DNA of 64,000 nt. It comes from Chondrosia reniformis. Lineage: Eukaryota > Porifera > Demospongiae > Chondrillida > Chondrillidae. Shown in pieces: positions 1 through 10,250 of this stretch. The translations under genes were made by a program, and so were the position numbers. Positions within the stretch are counted from its first letter, which is position 1, and each line of letters starts with the position of its first letter. The stretch is taken from assembly GCA_947172415.1 (NCBI GenBank), contig OX359196.1:4156501-4220500 (forward strand), written 5' to 3'. Under the pieces are notes generated by a model, which was given only the letters and a program-made list of their open reading frames with translations, ran no database searches and had not been told where the DNA came from.

Positions 1-8
1 GGCAGCTG

Positions 9-800
9 ATGGATACATTTAATGACATTGATGATAAGGTTATGGTCTTTGAAACCCTTTTTCTTGGTGTCATCGATCAACATGCCCCTCTTAAGACCAT
101 AAGAGTCAAAAGCCACCCAGCCCCCTGGATTTCTAAGCCTATCAGACGTGAAATGGACAAACGTAACAAGCTACTTAAAGCCTTCCGCTCTAACCGATCC
201 AATCAAAACTGGCAACAGTACAGGATACAAAGAAATTTCGTCACCAACTTGCAGAGACAAGCCAAACAATCCCATTTCGCTCACCTCATTTCCAATAGCA
301 CTCATCCATCCACTCTTTGGAGGGCTCTGAAGGCTGCCAATCCTCGTCAGTCTTCACATAAGTGGAACGCTTTTGACTCTACCTACCAGTCCATTGCAGA
401 TAAATTCAATGTTCACTTTACCTCCATCTCCAGCTGTGCCGGCACCACTCTATCAGACCTATATCAACCTTCTACTCCTTCCTCGAATCCACCCACCTCA
501 GCTTTGTCCCCAACCATCGAAGACTGGTGTAAATCATCTCTCTCAGGACTAAACATCAACAAAGGTACTGGCTCTGATGGAATACCTGCTTCCATGCTCA
601 AGCTAGCTTCTTCAGTTATCATGAAGCCCATCTGCTCCATCTTCAATCATTCTATCCAAACTTCCACCTTTCCAACTTCATGGAAGCATGCCATCGTCCA
701 CCCTCTCCACAAAGGTGGTGATCCTTCCAGCCTCTCCAATTACCAGCCTCTCCAATTACCGTCCTATATCCATCCTACCTGCTTGCAGCAAGGTCCTTGA
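9..800 (+). pseudogene. Reverse transcriptase ORF, N-terminal frame (disrupted)
   Basis: This frame gives the linker and the first RT blocks, including a GSDGIPASML segment and a TFPTSWKHAIVHPLHKGGDP segment, typical of the fingers region of CR1-like reverse transcriptases. It leaves the true frame where the 16 bp CAGCCTCTCCAATTAC is duplicated (728-743 and 744-759); 16 bases is not a multiple of three, so translation shifts and stops at 800. The rest of the enzyme continues in another frame from about 750. The initiator at 9 is only the first ATG in the window, because the coding region continues off the left edge. Confidence 0.85.
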
Positions 801-2049
801 AAGGCATGTAAAACATCAGTTATACCATCATCTTTCTGTGAATGGCCTTATCTATCCATTGCAATCTGGTTTTCGCCCTGGCCACTCCACCACCACATCT
901 TTGTTATTTTGTACCGATACTTGGTCCAAAGCCCTTGATTCTGGGAAGTTTGTAGCCACTCTGTTCATTGACGTGTCTAAAGACTTTGACACAGTAAATC
1001 ACTCACTTCTTCTCAGCAAACTCACCAACCTGGGTCTTGATCCATCTACTGTGCAATGGTTTAGATCCTACCTAGCCAATCGTTCCCAATCCACTCATGT
1101 GGAAGGTCACACCTCTACCTCTCGACCTCTGTCTTCAGGAGTTCCCCAAGGATCCATCCTAGGCCCTTCCCTCTTCTCGGCTTTCATTAATGATTTACCT
1201 GATACCATCACTGACGCTACCACCGTCCTATTTGCCGATGACACCACTATATTCGTTGCAGGCCATGATATCTCAAATATTACCAACACCCTGCAGAACT
1301 GTCTTAACCTTGTTAATCTTTGGATGAAATCCAATGGTCTCAAGTTAAACCCACTGAAGACCAACTCCATGCTACTCCACTCTAGTCGTAAGACTAATCT
1401 TCCACCACTTAACCTCTCCTTGGACGGTCACACTATTAAGCAAGTTCGAGTCTACAAATTTCTTGGTATCCAAATTAACGACACCCTGACCTGGAAGGAC
1501 CATATTGACTTTATCATTTCCAAAGCTTCTCGGCAGATCAACCTCTTACGGAGGCTATCTTGGTTCCTTCCAACACCCTTGAGGATTTTATTCTACAAAT
1601 CCTACATTATGCCTATCTTTGATTACTGTGATGTTGTGTGGCAGCGATGTACATCCCAGGAATCAACTAGACTAGAGCGTCTCCACAATCTAGCCATCAA
1701 AACCATTCTACACAAGAGTCGCTCTGACTCCGCCTCTGCCGTCAGACAACAGCTCGGGGTTACATCCTTGGAACATAGAAGGCGTCTCCACTTGGCACAG
1801 CAAGTTTTCAAATCTGTCAAGGGCATACACCCGCCTTATCTTAAAGACCTATTTAAACCCCCCACCCACCACTACCACACAAGAGGGAGTGCATCTGACT
1901 TCAACCTTCCTCCTGTGAAAACCAACATGGGCAAACAGTCCTACACCTACCGCGGCACCTCCATCTGGAGATCACTTCCAACAGATGCAAAGACAGCCTC
2001 AACCCTGGCCACATTCTCAGTGCTTGCTGGTAATTCTATAAACAGTTAA
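688..2049 (+). pseudogene. Reverse transcriptase ORF, C-terminal frame (disrupted)
   Basis: Homology begins about codon 20 with an NYRPISILP motif; residues before that are out-of-frame read-through. The RT core follows in normal order: a QSGFRPGHST block, a DVSKDFDTVNH block carrying the first catalytic Asp, GVPQGSILGP, and FADDTTIF carrying the catalytic Asp pair. The thumb and a C-terminal YRGTSIWRSLP block end in a TAA at 2049. Apart from the 16 bp duplication upstream the frame is open, so the copy looks young. It cannot make a full-length protein in this state unless the break is an assembly error. Confidence 0.87.
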
Positions 2050-2349
2050 CCTATTATTGTTCTTAATTTGACTAAATTTTTTTTAATTTTTTTTAAAATT
2101 TTTTTTATGTATTATACCCACTCCCATTTCCTGTAAATTTGGTATTTATTATTTCCTGTATTATATCTCCCTAATTATTTCTTGTACATGACAATTAGGC
2201 CTTTTATTTTCAACCAGCTTTTCCCCCCTCATGTTCTTATTCCCATCTTACCCTATTTTTGTCATCCCCCATTCTTAATACTGGGTGCCTAGTATAGTAG
2301 CCAATGGCTAAAGGCCTCCCCAGTCTAAATAAGATACTTGACTTGACTT

Positions 2350-2420
2350 GACTTGACAGGGGTGACCCTGGTGAGGTGTGATAAGCTGGGATAAGGGTAT
2401 CATAAAGTATAATACTTATT
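2350..2420 (+). pseudogene. Fragment of EEF1AKMT2 exon 2 and intron 2
   Basis: The bases after the retrotransposon tail closely match 6675-6745, the end of EEF1AKMT2 exon 2 (encoding a GDPGEVW segment) and the first 45 bases of its intron 2. The splice donor that reads GTAAG in the intact gene reads ATAAG here, so the copy could not splice. The missing left part of the exon may lie beyond the 5' end of the retrotransposon. A further partial copy of the intron sequence lies at 6345-6400. Confidence 0.7.
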
Positions 2421-2518
2421 CATTGATCTAATCAGTGTCCACTGTTAGAGTAGATTTCCCACGGTCCTGAATGAAGATGATAAGATTGAATCGGTAACCA
2501 CTGTCAAGAAATTAAACG

Positions 2519-2692
2519 ATGGAGGAGAGACTAGTTAAGGGCGTCCTTCAAAGCAACACGACCGTTCGGTTGCAGGTTGTGGAAGAGCTCTTGACATTCT
2601 TGAGTGATCCCGCCTCGAGTTTGTCTGGATTTGAAGATTTAGATCAGGTGGTAGAAGGGTTGGTGGCATGGCTGTGAAGCAGTCATTTCAAG
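2519..2692 (+). pseudogene. CLASP-like first exon with premature stop
   Basis: From the ATG at 2519 the frame reads MEERLVKGVLQSNTTVRLQV and then a VEELLTFLSD helix and VVEGLVAWL. This resembles the first TOG-type HEAT repeat at the N terminus of CLASP (CLIP-associating protein, a microtubule-end binding protein). After codon 52 an in-frame TGA (2675-2677) stands where CLASP has Asn before a Ser-Ser-x-Tyr-Lys stretch; here the frame continues as SSHFK and then a good splice donor (GTAACG, 2693). No second CLASP exon was seen before 3395. I read it as a detached exon disabled by one nonsense change. A sequencing error in an otherwise functional first exon is possible, but the downstream exons would still be missing. 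Confidence 0.6.
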
Positions 2693-3108
2693 GTAACGTG
2701 AATGGGTCGTGTTGATGTACTAGAAAAGAGGTTTTGCCTTAGGACGCCATTTTAGACCTTGTGTGCAGGACTATTCTCCTTAAGGCAACAGATGTCAATT
2801 GAGTGTCTCGTAAATGACTTCATTGTAAAATCTTTTGAAGAATAAATGCATTATAAATAATAAAGAAAAACTGCCAGTCTTAAATTAGTTTTGATCAGTG
2901 TACATCAAAATTAGCACTTTTATGCGACACTGTTTGCATATGAACATTGTCTCATGTCAGTTGGCGAGTAATTGTGTTATATGCTACAAGTTTAGAATTT
3001 CACTGGCTACTGCAGTACTGTAGTGCACAGTGAATTATACTTGAAGGCATGCTATATATAGCTATATAAATATTGGAGTTGTTGTGTATTCTCAGCAAGT
3101 GTACTTTA

Positions 3109-3275
3109 TCTCCCCCTCTCCCTCCCTCACTCTCCCTCTCCCTCTCTCTCCCTCTTCCTCTCCCTCCCTCTCCCTCTTCCTCTCCCTCCCCCTCACTCTC
3201 CCTCTTCCTCTCCCTCCCCCTTATTCTCCCTCTCCCTCTCCCTCTCCCTCCCCCTCACTCTCCCTCTCCCTCCTT
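3109..3275 (+). repeat. Pyrimidine-strand microsatellite (CCCTCT)n
   Basis: About 165 bases of almost pure C/T on the plus strand, built from interrupted CCCTCT and CCCTCTTCCTCT units. Open frames through it (Leu/Ser/Pro-rich) are a by-product of the repeat. Homopurine-homopyrimidine tracts of this kind can form triplex DNA. Confidence 0.9.
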
Positions 3276-3394
3276 TATGGATTAAAGGTTGTTTATTAAT
3301 AAAGAAAAGTTGACAGAAGATTCACACCAGCTCTCAGGACACACCCACCAGTTCTTAGGACACACCCACTAGCCCCTCCTCTTTCTCTCTGCAG

Positions 3395-3640
3395 TCCCAC
3401 CCTTGCTACTGACTGTAAGCTCTGCTCTGATGACATGTACCTGGTGGACTCGGGTGCGCAGTACTGGGATGGAACAACTGATGTGACTAGAACTGTACAT
3501 TTTGGGTCACCAACCCAGTTTCAAAGGGTAAAACCCTTCAATTATGGGCTGTGAGCTGTATGAACCATGTGGTCTATACTGTCCCATATAGGTTCACTCG
3601 AGTGCTAAAGGGTCACATTGCTCTATCTATGGGAATTAGG
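3395..3640 (+). pseudogene. Aminopeptidase P (XPNPEP-like) exon fragments
   Basis: After a polypyrimidine tract and CTGCAG acceptor (3394), 3395-3527 encodes [20 protein letters not shown] and FGSPTQF, the metal-binding core of Xaa-Pro aminopeptidases with both Asp ligands of the DSGAQY and DGTTDVTR motifs. A donor GTAAAA follows. A second piece from 3592, after an ATATAG acceptor, encodes FTRVLKGHIALSM, the next block of the same enzyme family. After it no proper donor or continuation is visible, and the junction phase between the two pieces does not obviously fit. With no other exons of the gene nearby, this is best read as a gene fragment. Confidence 0.75.
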
Positions 3641-4003
3641 TTTTTTAACTTGCACTTTAAATTTATTATAAGAAGAACTGAATTAAAGTCAAATTTGTAC
3701 TGGGTGGATGAAATGAAGATTGCATCAGCTATCTTACTATAATACACTTCTTGTCACACTTCACTGAACATATTCATTATCAATCAATAAACACTAATAT
3801 TATTACAATACCTTATACATAGAAATTATTGTGGTTTTAATTTTTGAATTTCAACACAATGAAAATTTCTACATACATGGTAGTTTGTAAATAAACATTT
3901 GGAATTGAACTTCAAATTGAAACTGAATAAATTATTGTATAATTAATAAATTCTAATTTCTATAAATTTCAATAAGATGTTCACACTTGTTCTCTAAAAG
4001 TAC

Positions 4004-6190
4004 TCAAAGTACTACTACTCTACTGTTAAAACGATCTGCTATGTAAATGAGTCCATCACTATAAACTGTTACACCAGAAGGACGATTCAATCCAATATCA
4101 GTCACTTCATGGACACACTGTCCATCTTGTGTGAAGATGCTGAGCTTATTAGCATCATATGAAGTTACCACTATATGTCCATCACTTGTGACTGCTATAC
4201 CTCGTGGACCCTTTACAATGCCCTTACCAAACTGCCTAATAAACTGACCATTCTGCTGAAACACTTGAATGCAATCATTTCCTCCATCTGTGACATGCAC
4301 CAAATCATCAGGTGTTATGAGAATGTAATAAGGGTATTTAAACTCTCCTTTAGCTTCACCCTTGTGACCAAACCTGTACAAGAATGTACCTTCTTCTGTA
4401 AATACAGAAACACAATCACCTCCACACTCTGTCACAAATATATGTCCCTCCATGTTAACTGCCATGCCATATGGATTACTAAGTTGACCTCGATCTTTAC
4501 CTTTTCCTCTAAACTGCCTTACAAAATCACCAGCTGCTGTGTAGATACTGATGTAGCCATTCCAATAGTCACTAACTATCACATTCCCTGTTCTACTTAG
4601 TGCTATTCCACACAATGAACCACCATTCTTGACTTTGAAGCTTCTTATAACTTGACCTTGTCTGTTTAGGATAGTCACTTGTCCATTGTTATCTGAACAG
4701 TATAGCAAACCATCCGGACCTACTGCAACACCATAATACAGAGAACCTGATGGATGCTTGAACTCCTGCTTGACTGCAGTAATTACGCTAGTACCAACAA
4801 CCTCCACCTCTACTGGACTGCCCGCTACATCATGTCCTCCAACAGACACACTCAGATGGCACTTCTCTGATGGAACACTTGCAAACTGCACTTCATATGT
4901 GCCATCTCTCATGTCTGCTACTTTACCAAACACAGGAACACCTGCTGTCACAGGACGAAGGACAGCCAACACTTTCTCTCCTCCTCTGCACTCATTGTTT
5001 CTCTCGTCTCTTGTCATCACCGTCAAGTTAAGAGGTTTCTTGGCAAAGCTTCTGCAGGTAATGACGTTATCCCTCATGCTCACTTTCACTCCTTCCATAA
5101 TGCAGTTTGGTGGATGGGGACTGTGATAGATGCTTCCAAGTGTTGAGATGTACTTTTCCACTTCTTCTTGATCACAGCTCTTCAGACCAACAGAAGGTTG
5201 GATGGAGGCTCTTGGCATTGAGATACTGCTGCTGAGAGATGACATGCGACTGACAATCTTCTTTGTCACTGATAACTGCTCTTCTGTTGTTCCATTCAAA
5301 CTCATCTCTTCTGACAGGCAAAGGAATGCATCAAGCTTTTTCAGACTGACCTTCAATTCTCTCTCGCGTCTCTCAAGTTCTCTTCTTCCCTTGTCTTCTG
5401 CTTCCCTCACTTCAGCAGCAAGACCATCACAGCGGGCTGTCACCATGGCAAACAGATGCTCCTTAATTCCAGCAATCTCTCCTAACGCATTCTCAGACTG
5501 CTGTTGGAGACTAGCTTTGCTGTCCTGCACTTCTTGGAGAGCAGATCTGATTGCCTTCCTTTGAGTCCTCACGGATGAAAGGCACTGCGTCAGAGTGGTC
5601 TTGTTGGACTCTCCCAGCACATCGTCAATGTACGACACTTCATGAGAATGGTGAGGCAGGATCGATCGACATTTGTGACAAATCATTTCTTCACAAGTGT
5701 GACAGTAAAGTTCGCAATTCTTACTGTATTTTGAGCATTTGAACAAATCTTCTTTCTTACCGCCTTGCTCAAACATTCCTTGCAACGGCTTCATTTCGTG
5801 TTTCCTTAAGAGCTTGTGAGATTTGTGTTCATCGACGCATTCCTGGCAAATGAACGCATCGCAATTCGAGCAGAAACTTACGGCCGATCTCTCTTCTTCG
5901 TGTTCCCCCTGACAGATGACGCCCTCTTTCTGGTACTGGTTGCTCAAAGCCTTCCTCAGAGCGAACGGATGGTCAGAAAGATCCTTGAGAGACAAGGAGA
6001 ACACTTCCTCGCAAATTTGGCAGGAGACGCTGCGATGAAGAATCTTCTCTCGACATTCTACTTTCTCGCACAAAGCTAACGAGTGGAGACATGGTAGACA
6101 TTTCAACTCTTTTACTTTCTCTCCGCAACCGACACAAGAAAGACTAAGCTCGCTGGACTGAAGGGGTGGGATCACTGGAAGCTCCGCCAT
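4004..6190 (-). CDS. TRIM-NHL protein (RING, two B-boxes, coiled coil, filamin, NHL repeats)
   Basis: A single-exon 728-residue protein. Residues 19-60 carry a RING-like Cys/His cluster. B-box 1 spans about 93-125 (C93, H97, C107, C110, C115, C118, H122, H125) and B-box 2 about 152-183. A helical coiled-coil region covers about 195-300, a filamin/ABP280 immunoglobulin-like domain about 360-465 ending in GGHDVAGSPVEVEV, and the C terminus (470-728) is a run of about six NHL repeats, expected to form a beta-propeller. This is the TRIM2/TRIM3/TRIM71 architecture: RING ubiquitin ligases whose NHL propeller binds RNA or protein partners. The RING is somewhat irregular, so ligase activity is not certain. 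The start at 6190 gives MAELPVIPPL directly before the RING. Large intronless TRIM genes are typical of expanded families. No specific orthologue can be assigned. Confidence 0.93.
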   Translation of the reverse strand: MAELPVIPPLQSSELSLSCVGCGEKVKELKCLPCLHSLALCEKVECREKILHRSVSCQICEEVFSLSLKDLSDHPFALRKALSNQYQKEGVICQGEHEEERSAVSFCSNCDAFICQECVDEHKSHKLLRKHEMKPLQGMFEQGGKKEDLFKCSKYSKNCELYCHTCEEMICHKCRSILPHHSHEVSYIDDVLGESNKTTLTQCLSSVRTQRKAIRSALQEVQDSKASLQQQSENALGEIAGIKEHLFAMVTARCDGLAAEVREAEDKGRRELERRERELKVSLKKLDAFLCLSEEMSLNGTTEEQLSVTKKIVSRMSSLSSSISMPRASIQPSVGLKSCDQEEVEKYISTLGSIYHSPHPPNCIMEGVKVSMRDNVITCRSFAKKPLNLTVMTRDERNNECRGGEKVLAVLRPVTAGVPVFGKVADMRDGTYEVQFASVPSEKCHLSVSVGGHDVAGSPVEVEVVGTSVITAVKQEFKHPSGSLYYGVAVGPDGLLYCSDNNGQVTILNRQGQVIRSFKVKNGGSLCGIALSRTGNVIVSDYWNGYISIYTAAGDFVRQFRGKGKDRGQLSNPYGMAVNMEGHIFVTECGGDCVSVFTEEGTFLYRFGHKGEAKGEFKYPYYILITPDDLVHVTDGGNDCIQVFQQNGQFIRQFGKGIVKGPRGIAVTSDGHIVVTSYDANKLSIFTQDGQCVHEVTDIGLNRPSGVTVYSDGLIYIADRFNSRVVVL

Positions 6191-6344
6191 TTGTAGACCT
6201 CGGGAGAGGACAAGCGCTGCGCGTGTAGTTGTAGTGAGGCGGTGTTCTCCAAAGCAATCTCTCTCTCCTCTTCAGTTGAGGTCTGCGGGGACACATTGTA
6301 GTAATGGTTCAAGTATTAGCCTATATACTGGGATAAGAGTAGGG

Positions 6345-6405
6345 TAAAGTACTTTATTTATTGGTTTCTGTGCCTTATATGTCGGCAGATGGCACATATA
6401 CCTCG
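6345..6405 (+). repeat. Partial copy of EEF1AKMT2 intron 2 sequence
   Basis: The stretch CTGGGATAAGAGTAGGGTAA through GCCTTATATGTC resembles 6705-6775 within EEF1AKMT2 intron 2 and also 2386-2420. The three dispersed partial copies suggest local duplication around the first exons of this gene. Confidence 0.55.
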
Positions 6406-6497
6406 TGCGACAAATTTTGATTATAGACATACATGTATATCAACCAAGGTCTATCGACAGGTCTATGTTGGTTAGTCTATGATCAAATCATACCAAA

Positions 6498-8545
6498 ATG
6501 GCGGCCAATTCAGAGGATAACGATGCTGATAGATGGGGCTCCCTGCCTCCCTCTGCCCTTGGGGAGAAGGAATAGTGAGCTAGTGTAACACTTTTTGAAT
6601 CATTAAAATTGATATGGTCTAATATTTATTTAAGTTGGGATAGGGTCTACGATGAAGAATTGCAGGGATTTGAAGACAGTGGTGACCCTGGTGAGGTGTG
6701 GTAAGCTGGAATAAGAGTATCATAAAGTATAATACTTTAATGGATGTATTGATTTCTATGCCTTATATGTCTGATGCATGCGCCTGGCAAGAGTTCTTTT
6801 AGTTGGTGTGGTGATTGCTTTACTTACTTGCAGAAGTTACAAACGTAGCTAAAAGGAGTACGGACGTGAATCTATTGTACTTTAAAACAAGCACTGCTAC
6901 ACTAATCCTCAACTTTAGGTTTGAACACTGTCAGAAGAGGTGCTTGAAATGGTTAAATAATCATATATCAAAGGATGCTATCATTTTGGATGTAGGATGT
7001 GGAAATGGAGCAATACTGATAGAACTAGTAAGAATATATACTATTAATACTTAAGATGCCTGCATGAGAGATCAAGTTACTCTGTTATTATCCTCTCCAT
7101 CTTGCCTTTAGGCCACTTTGGGTTACACTAATTTGACAGGAATTGACTACTCTTCTCCAGCAATTGAACTGGCAAAGAGGGTGTCTCAACATTATGATAT
7201 AAAATATTGTGTAAGCTCTTTTTCAAAGTATTTTCACACTACTGACAGTTGCAGTCTTGGCTTTGTGCATGTGTATGCAGATTTGGGTATATTAAACCAT
7301 TAACGAAATATGAGGTATCCCACCAGTTGTGTAATCAATGAAATACAGTAAAAACTGGTTAATCAGGACTCAGTTAATAGGGATTCCCTGTTAAACTGGA
7401 GATATCAATGGAAACAGATTTCTTTACACTAAATACTTTCCTTTTGAACAGGATTTCTATATGGCTACTTAGAACAAGGTCATACGATATTGACTACTAT
7501 TGACTGGTCTGCACCACCCATTTTGATTCTGACTATGAACCTGAAGCTTGTACTGTATACTTATCCCATTGATCGAAGGTGTATGGTTAACTAGTAGGCT
7601 AAAATGGCAAACCATGTCTATTGTCGCTGTCAGAAAAGAATACGTCAATGCAGGAGTTAAAGTTTCCGGTCAAACTCAACCATCACTAGCAAAGTCTTTA
7701 AGAAGTTTGACATTTTGAATCATGCACTTGAAATTGTGCCCACAAGTTTAGTACAAACTACAATAGCTAATTAGCAATAAATTCCATTATCTATACAATG
7801 GGGTATCAGTTTCTCTTAACCCACAGTATCCCAATTAACCAGCTTCTATTGTATTAAGGTTTAACTTAATTTGCAAGTACCAGTCGATATTTTGCTACCA
7901 AAGGTTCAACATGTAAATAACGCTTGATTTTCTTACTAATTATCAGTCTTGTAGCTTGGTTTACGGGTATAGTTAAGTTCAAATTACTCAAGCTGCTACA
8001 CAAAGTACAAATGGTAAGCCAAAGTTCCAGTAGATTACTGGACTTCAGTTTACCAGCTGCCTAACGCTGCTGACTGATATACCATCTTCCTATTTTGATG
8101 TACCAGTAGCTGTGAAAATTGCTTACTACAACAAGCACATCTCAATTACAAAGATATCCACAAAAACAATCTTACAAGTACATACGTACGTGCATTTCTA
8201 CAATATGTTTATGTCTCTGTAATCCTGCAGGTAGCTGACATATGTCAAAAAGATACTCTGGAGGATAGTGTCAAATATGATGTGTGTCTTGATAAAGGTA
8301 CTTATGATGCAATAGGTTTAGCCAAAGATGGAAACAAGAAGAGACATTTGTATATTCAGAATGTGAAGAAAATACTGAAAGAAGGTGGCCATTTTGTTAT
8401 TGTATCTTGTAATTGGACAAGGAATGAGCTACTTGCTCACTTTACTGCATATTCCTTTGACTATGTGTCAGATATTCCATCACCGTCTTTTACTTTTGGG
8501 GGACAAACAGGACAGACTACAACTCTTATTGTATTTAAATGTTAA
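6498..8545 (+). CDS. EEF1AKMT2: EEF1A lysine methyltransferase 2-like (METTL10), 5 exons
   Basis: Exons: 6498-6574, 6635-6700, 6919-7027, 7112-7210 and 8231-8545. All junctions are GT-AG and in phase, giving 221 residues. Exon 1 ends in a PPSALGEKE segment and exon 2 has WDRVYDEELQGFEDSGDPGE, both matching the N terminus of METTL10. Exon 3 holds the SAM-binding motif LDVGCGNGAILIEL, exon 4 TGIDYSSPAIELA (motif II), and exon 5 YDVCLDKGTYDAIGL, SCNWTRNELL and FGGQTGQ, all hallmarks of this seven-beta-strand methyltransferase. In yeast and human the family methylates a lysine of elongation factor eEF1A in the cytosol. The gene converges with DALRD3: its stop is only 173 bases from the stop of the first DALRD3 tail copy. 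Intron 4 contains a pogo-like MITE. Exon 5 is duplicated at 11401-11715. Confidence 0.93.
7346..7851. mobile_element. pogo/Tigger-like MITE in EEF1AKMT2 intron 4
   Basis: The element begins CAGTAAAAACTGGTTAATCA and, read from the other end, CAATAGAAGCTGGTTAATTG, with a TA on both sides (7344-7345 and 7852-7853). About 500 bp lie between the inverted ends with no coding capacity, which fits a non-autonomous Tc1/mariner-pogo derivative. The left edge of the 3 kb duplication (7831) falls inside the right terminal repeat, so the second duplicate starts with only the last 21 bases of this MITE. Confidence 0.7.
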
Positions 8546-9140
8546 AATAAAACATTATACAATATGTACGTATATACATACCATATTAATGTTTGTAAAC
8601 AGTCAAAAGTTATTATTTGGAAATACAGCAAGAAATAAAATGTATCGTCGTACAATTTGTAAAAATAAATTTTTAATGTAATTTTTCTCTAAAGAGAATT
8701 TCTTCCCAGAGCCTCTCTTCAAATCTGTTGGAGTGGTTCTATATCCATCAAGTGCAGCACACTTAGGAATACCTGTGGTAAAAGATCTTACTTGTGTGTC
8801 CATGATGTCAAGATTGTATGAAATACTACATACATAAGTAACTTTATACTTACTGTACATAACTTTAAATGGATATGTGAATTGTAAGGGTGACTAGCAA
8901 TATGATCTGTAGGTTATATACGTGCATTAACTGATTATTGTGAACATACAGTATGTATGGAACTGCAAGGAAGTGCTTATATATAGTACTTTATTTCTAC
9001 TGTGATAGCAAACAAGTAATGTTACCTGTTTCACTGCTTTCAGAAAATATAATCGAGCATGCATAAGTGGAAACATATGTTTCATTGGTTCCTAAAGGAA
9101 AAGAACAAACCATGAATACTACATACGTATGTATACATAC

Positions 9141-9275
9141 ATCCAGTATCCGTATCTTTATCCAAAGCTCTCTCCAGGTTTAGTTCCCTATACGTAGGCT
9201 TTTTTAAAGAGTAGGCATAGCATGTAGGAAAATGGTGTATTAGATTTTCATATATTAAGCCAGTGCTGCATGATA
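9141..9275. repeat. Interspersed repeat family member
   Basis: The block ATCCAAAGCTCTCTCCAGGT followed by TTTAGTTCCCTATA, AGGC and GCATAGCATGTAGGAAAATG recurs at 12310-12440, 21541-21760, 22890-23095, 23165-23320 and 26444-26690, and in reverse at 39340-39445. No coding content is visible. Confidence 0.65.
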
Positions 9276-9935
9276 TACATAAGCACTAACAAATCAATAG
9301 ACCAACATCTAGAGGAACATTTACTATCATATTATTCTGAATTTCGGTGACCAAATGCTACTAAGTGAATCAGAATGTTGGTCTACACTATATATTACGT
9401 TTTTTATTACAGATACATATGTGCATGTATGTATATCTCACAGTCAGGATCCTTGTCTTGCTGTAGTACACACTGAAATCAGCTGCAAAATATGCTAGAA
9501 ATTGGCACAACTACGTACATTAAAATAAGAAAACACAGTTGTCAGCCAAACAGTAGCACCACCATTTTAGAATTCTATACATTCTTCCTAAACCACAATT
9601 ACATATACTATATGCAACTCTTATACTCTAAACCTAAAAGTTACAAACTTTTGGAGCTGATATATACGTATGTACGTACAGTATGTATAAAAGGGATTAC
9701 AGCAATGTTACATGTGTACATATACATACGTATATGTACGTATTACATCTGTACATATATCTTAGATCAGAAATGTTATATGAGATGGACCTTCTTTAGT
9801 TTCACTTGGAGAAACAGCTCACTGCCTTTAATAGCTTCTGCTATCAATTCTTTGATGAGAGGAGGATACTGGTAAATATATTCAAACAACAACTGCCATT
9901 CTGCCTAGATATACAATATGAATATATAGGACTGA

Positions 9936-10250
9936 TAAATTTAATGAATACCACATATATGTGAAGGTAATCAATGTAGGCATAAAATGTATACATAAAT
10001 TTATTGTATTAGAGTAGATCAAAGCTCCATAGACTCATTATAAATTTAATGAATACCACATATATGTGAAGGTAATCAATGTAGGCATAAAATGTATACA
10101 TAAATTTATTGTATTAGAGTAGATCAAAGCTCCATAGACTCATTATAAATTTAATGAATACCACATATATGTGAAGGTAATCAATGTAGGCATAAAATGT
10201 ATACATAAATTTATTGTATTAGAGTAGATCAAAGCTCCATAGACTCATGA
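9936..10250. repeat. 105 bp tandem repeat, three copies
   Basis: Three direct copies of a 105 bp unit beginning AAATTTAATGAATACCACAT lie in a DALRD3 intron of copy A (9937, 10042 and 10147). The equivalent site in copy B (about 13110-13215) has a single copy. This accounts for most of the length difference between the duplicates. Confidence 0.9.

Larger units (their letters stand above)
1..2352 (+). mobile_element. Non-LTR retrotransposon (CR1/L2-like), 3' portion
   Basis: The element enters from the left edge, so its 5' end and any endonuclease domain are outside the window. Visible are the linker, a complete reverse transcriptase core with the FADD catalytic box near 1231-1242, a thumb/C-terminal region, a 300 bp 3' UTR (2050-2335) and a tail of three ACTTG units (2336-2350). 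A short microsatellite tail instead of poly(A) is known for CR1/L2-type elements; the clade is inferred from that and from the sequence around the RT core. The reading frame is broken once, near 744. The last base of the tail runs directly into an EEF1AKMT2 exon fragment, which marks the 3' insertion boundary. Confidence 0.88.

Noticed and set aside
3073..3299. Two overlapping open frames of Ser/Leu/Pro over the pyrimidine tract
   Set aside because: They are products of the CCCTCT microsatellite and have no other protein character.
4175..6079. Several plus-strand open frames over the TRIM-NHL gene
   Set aside because: They are antisense shadows of a well-supported minus-strand gene and have no domain content.
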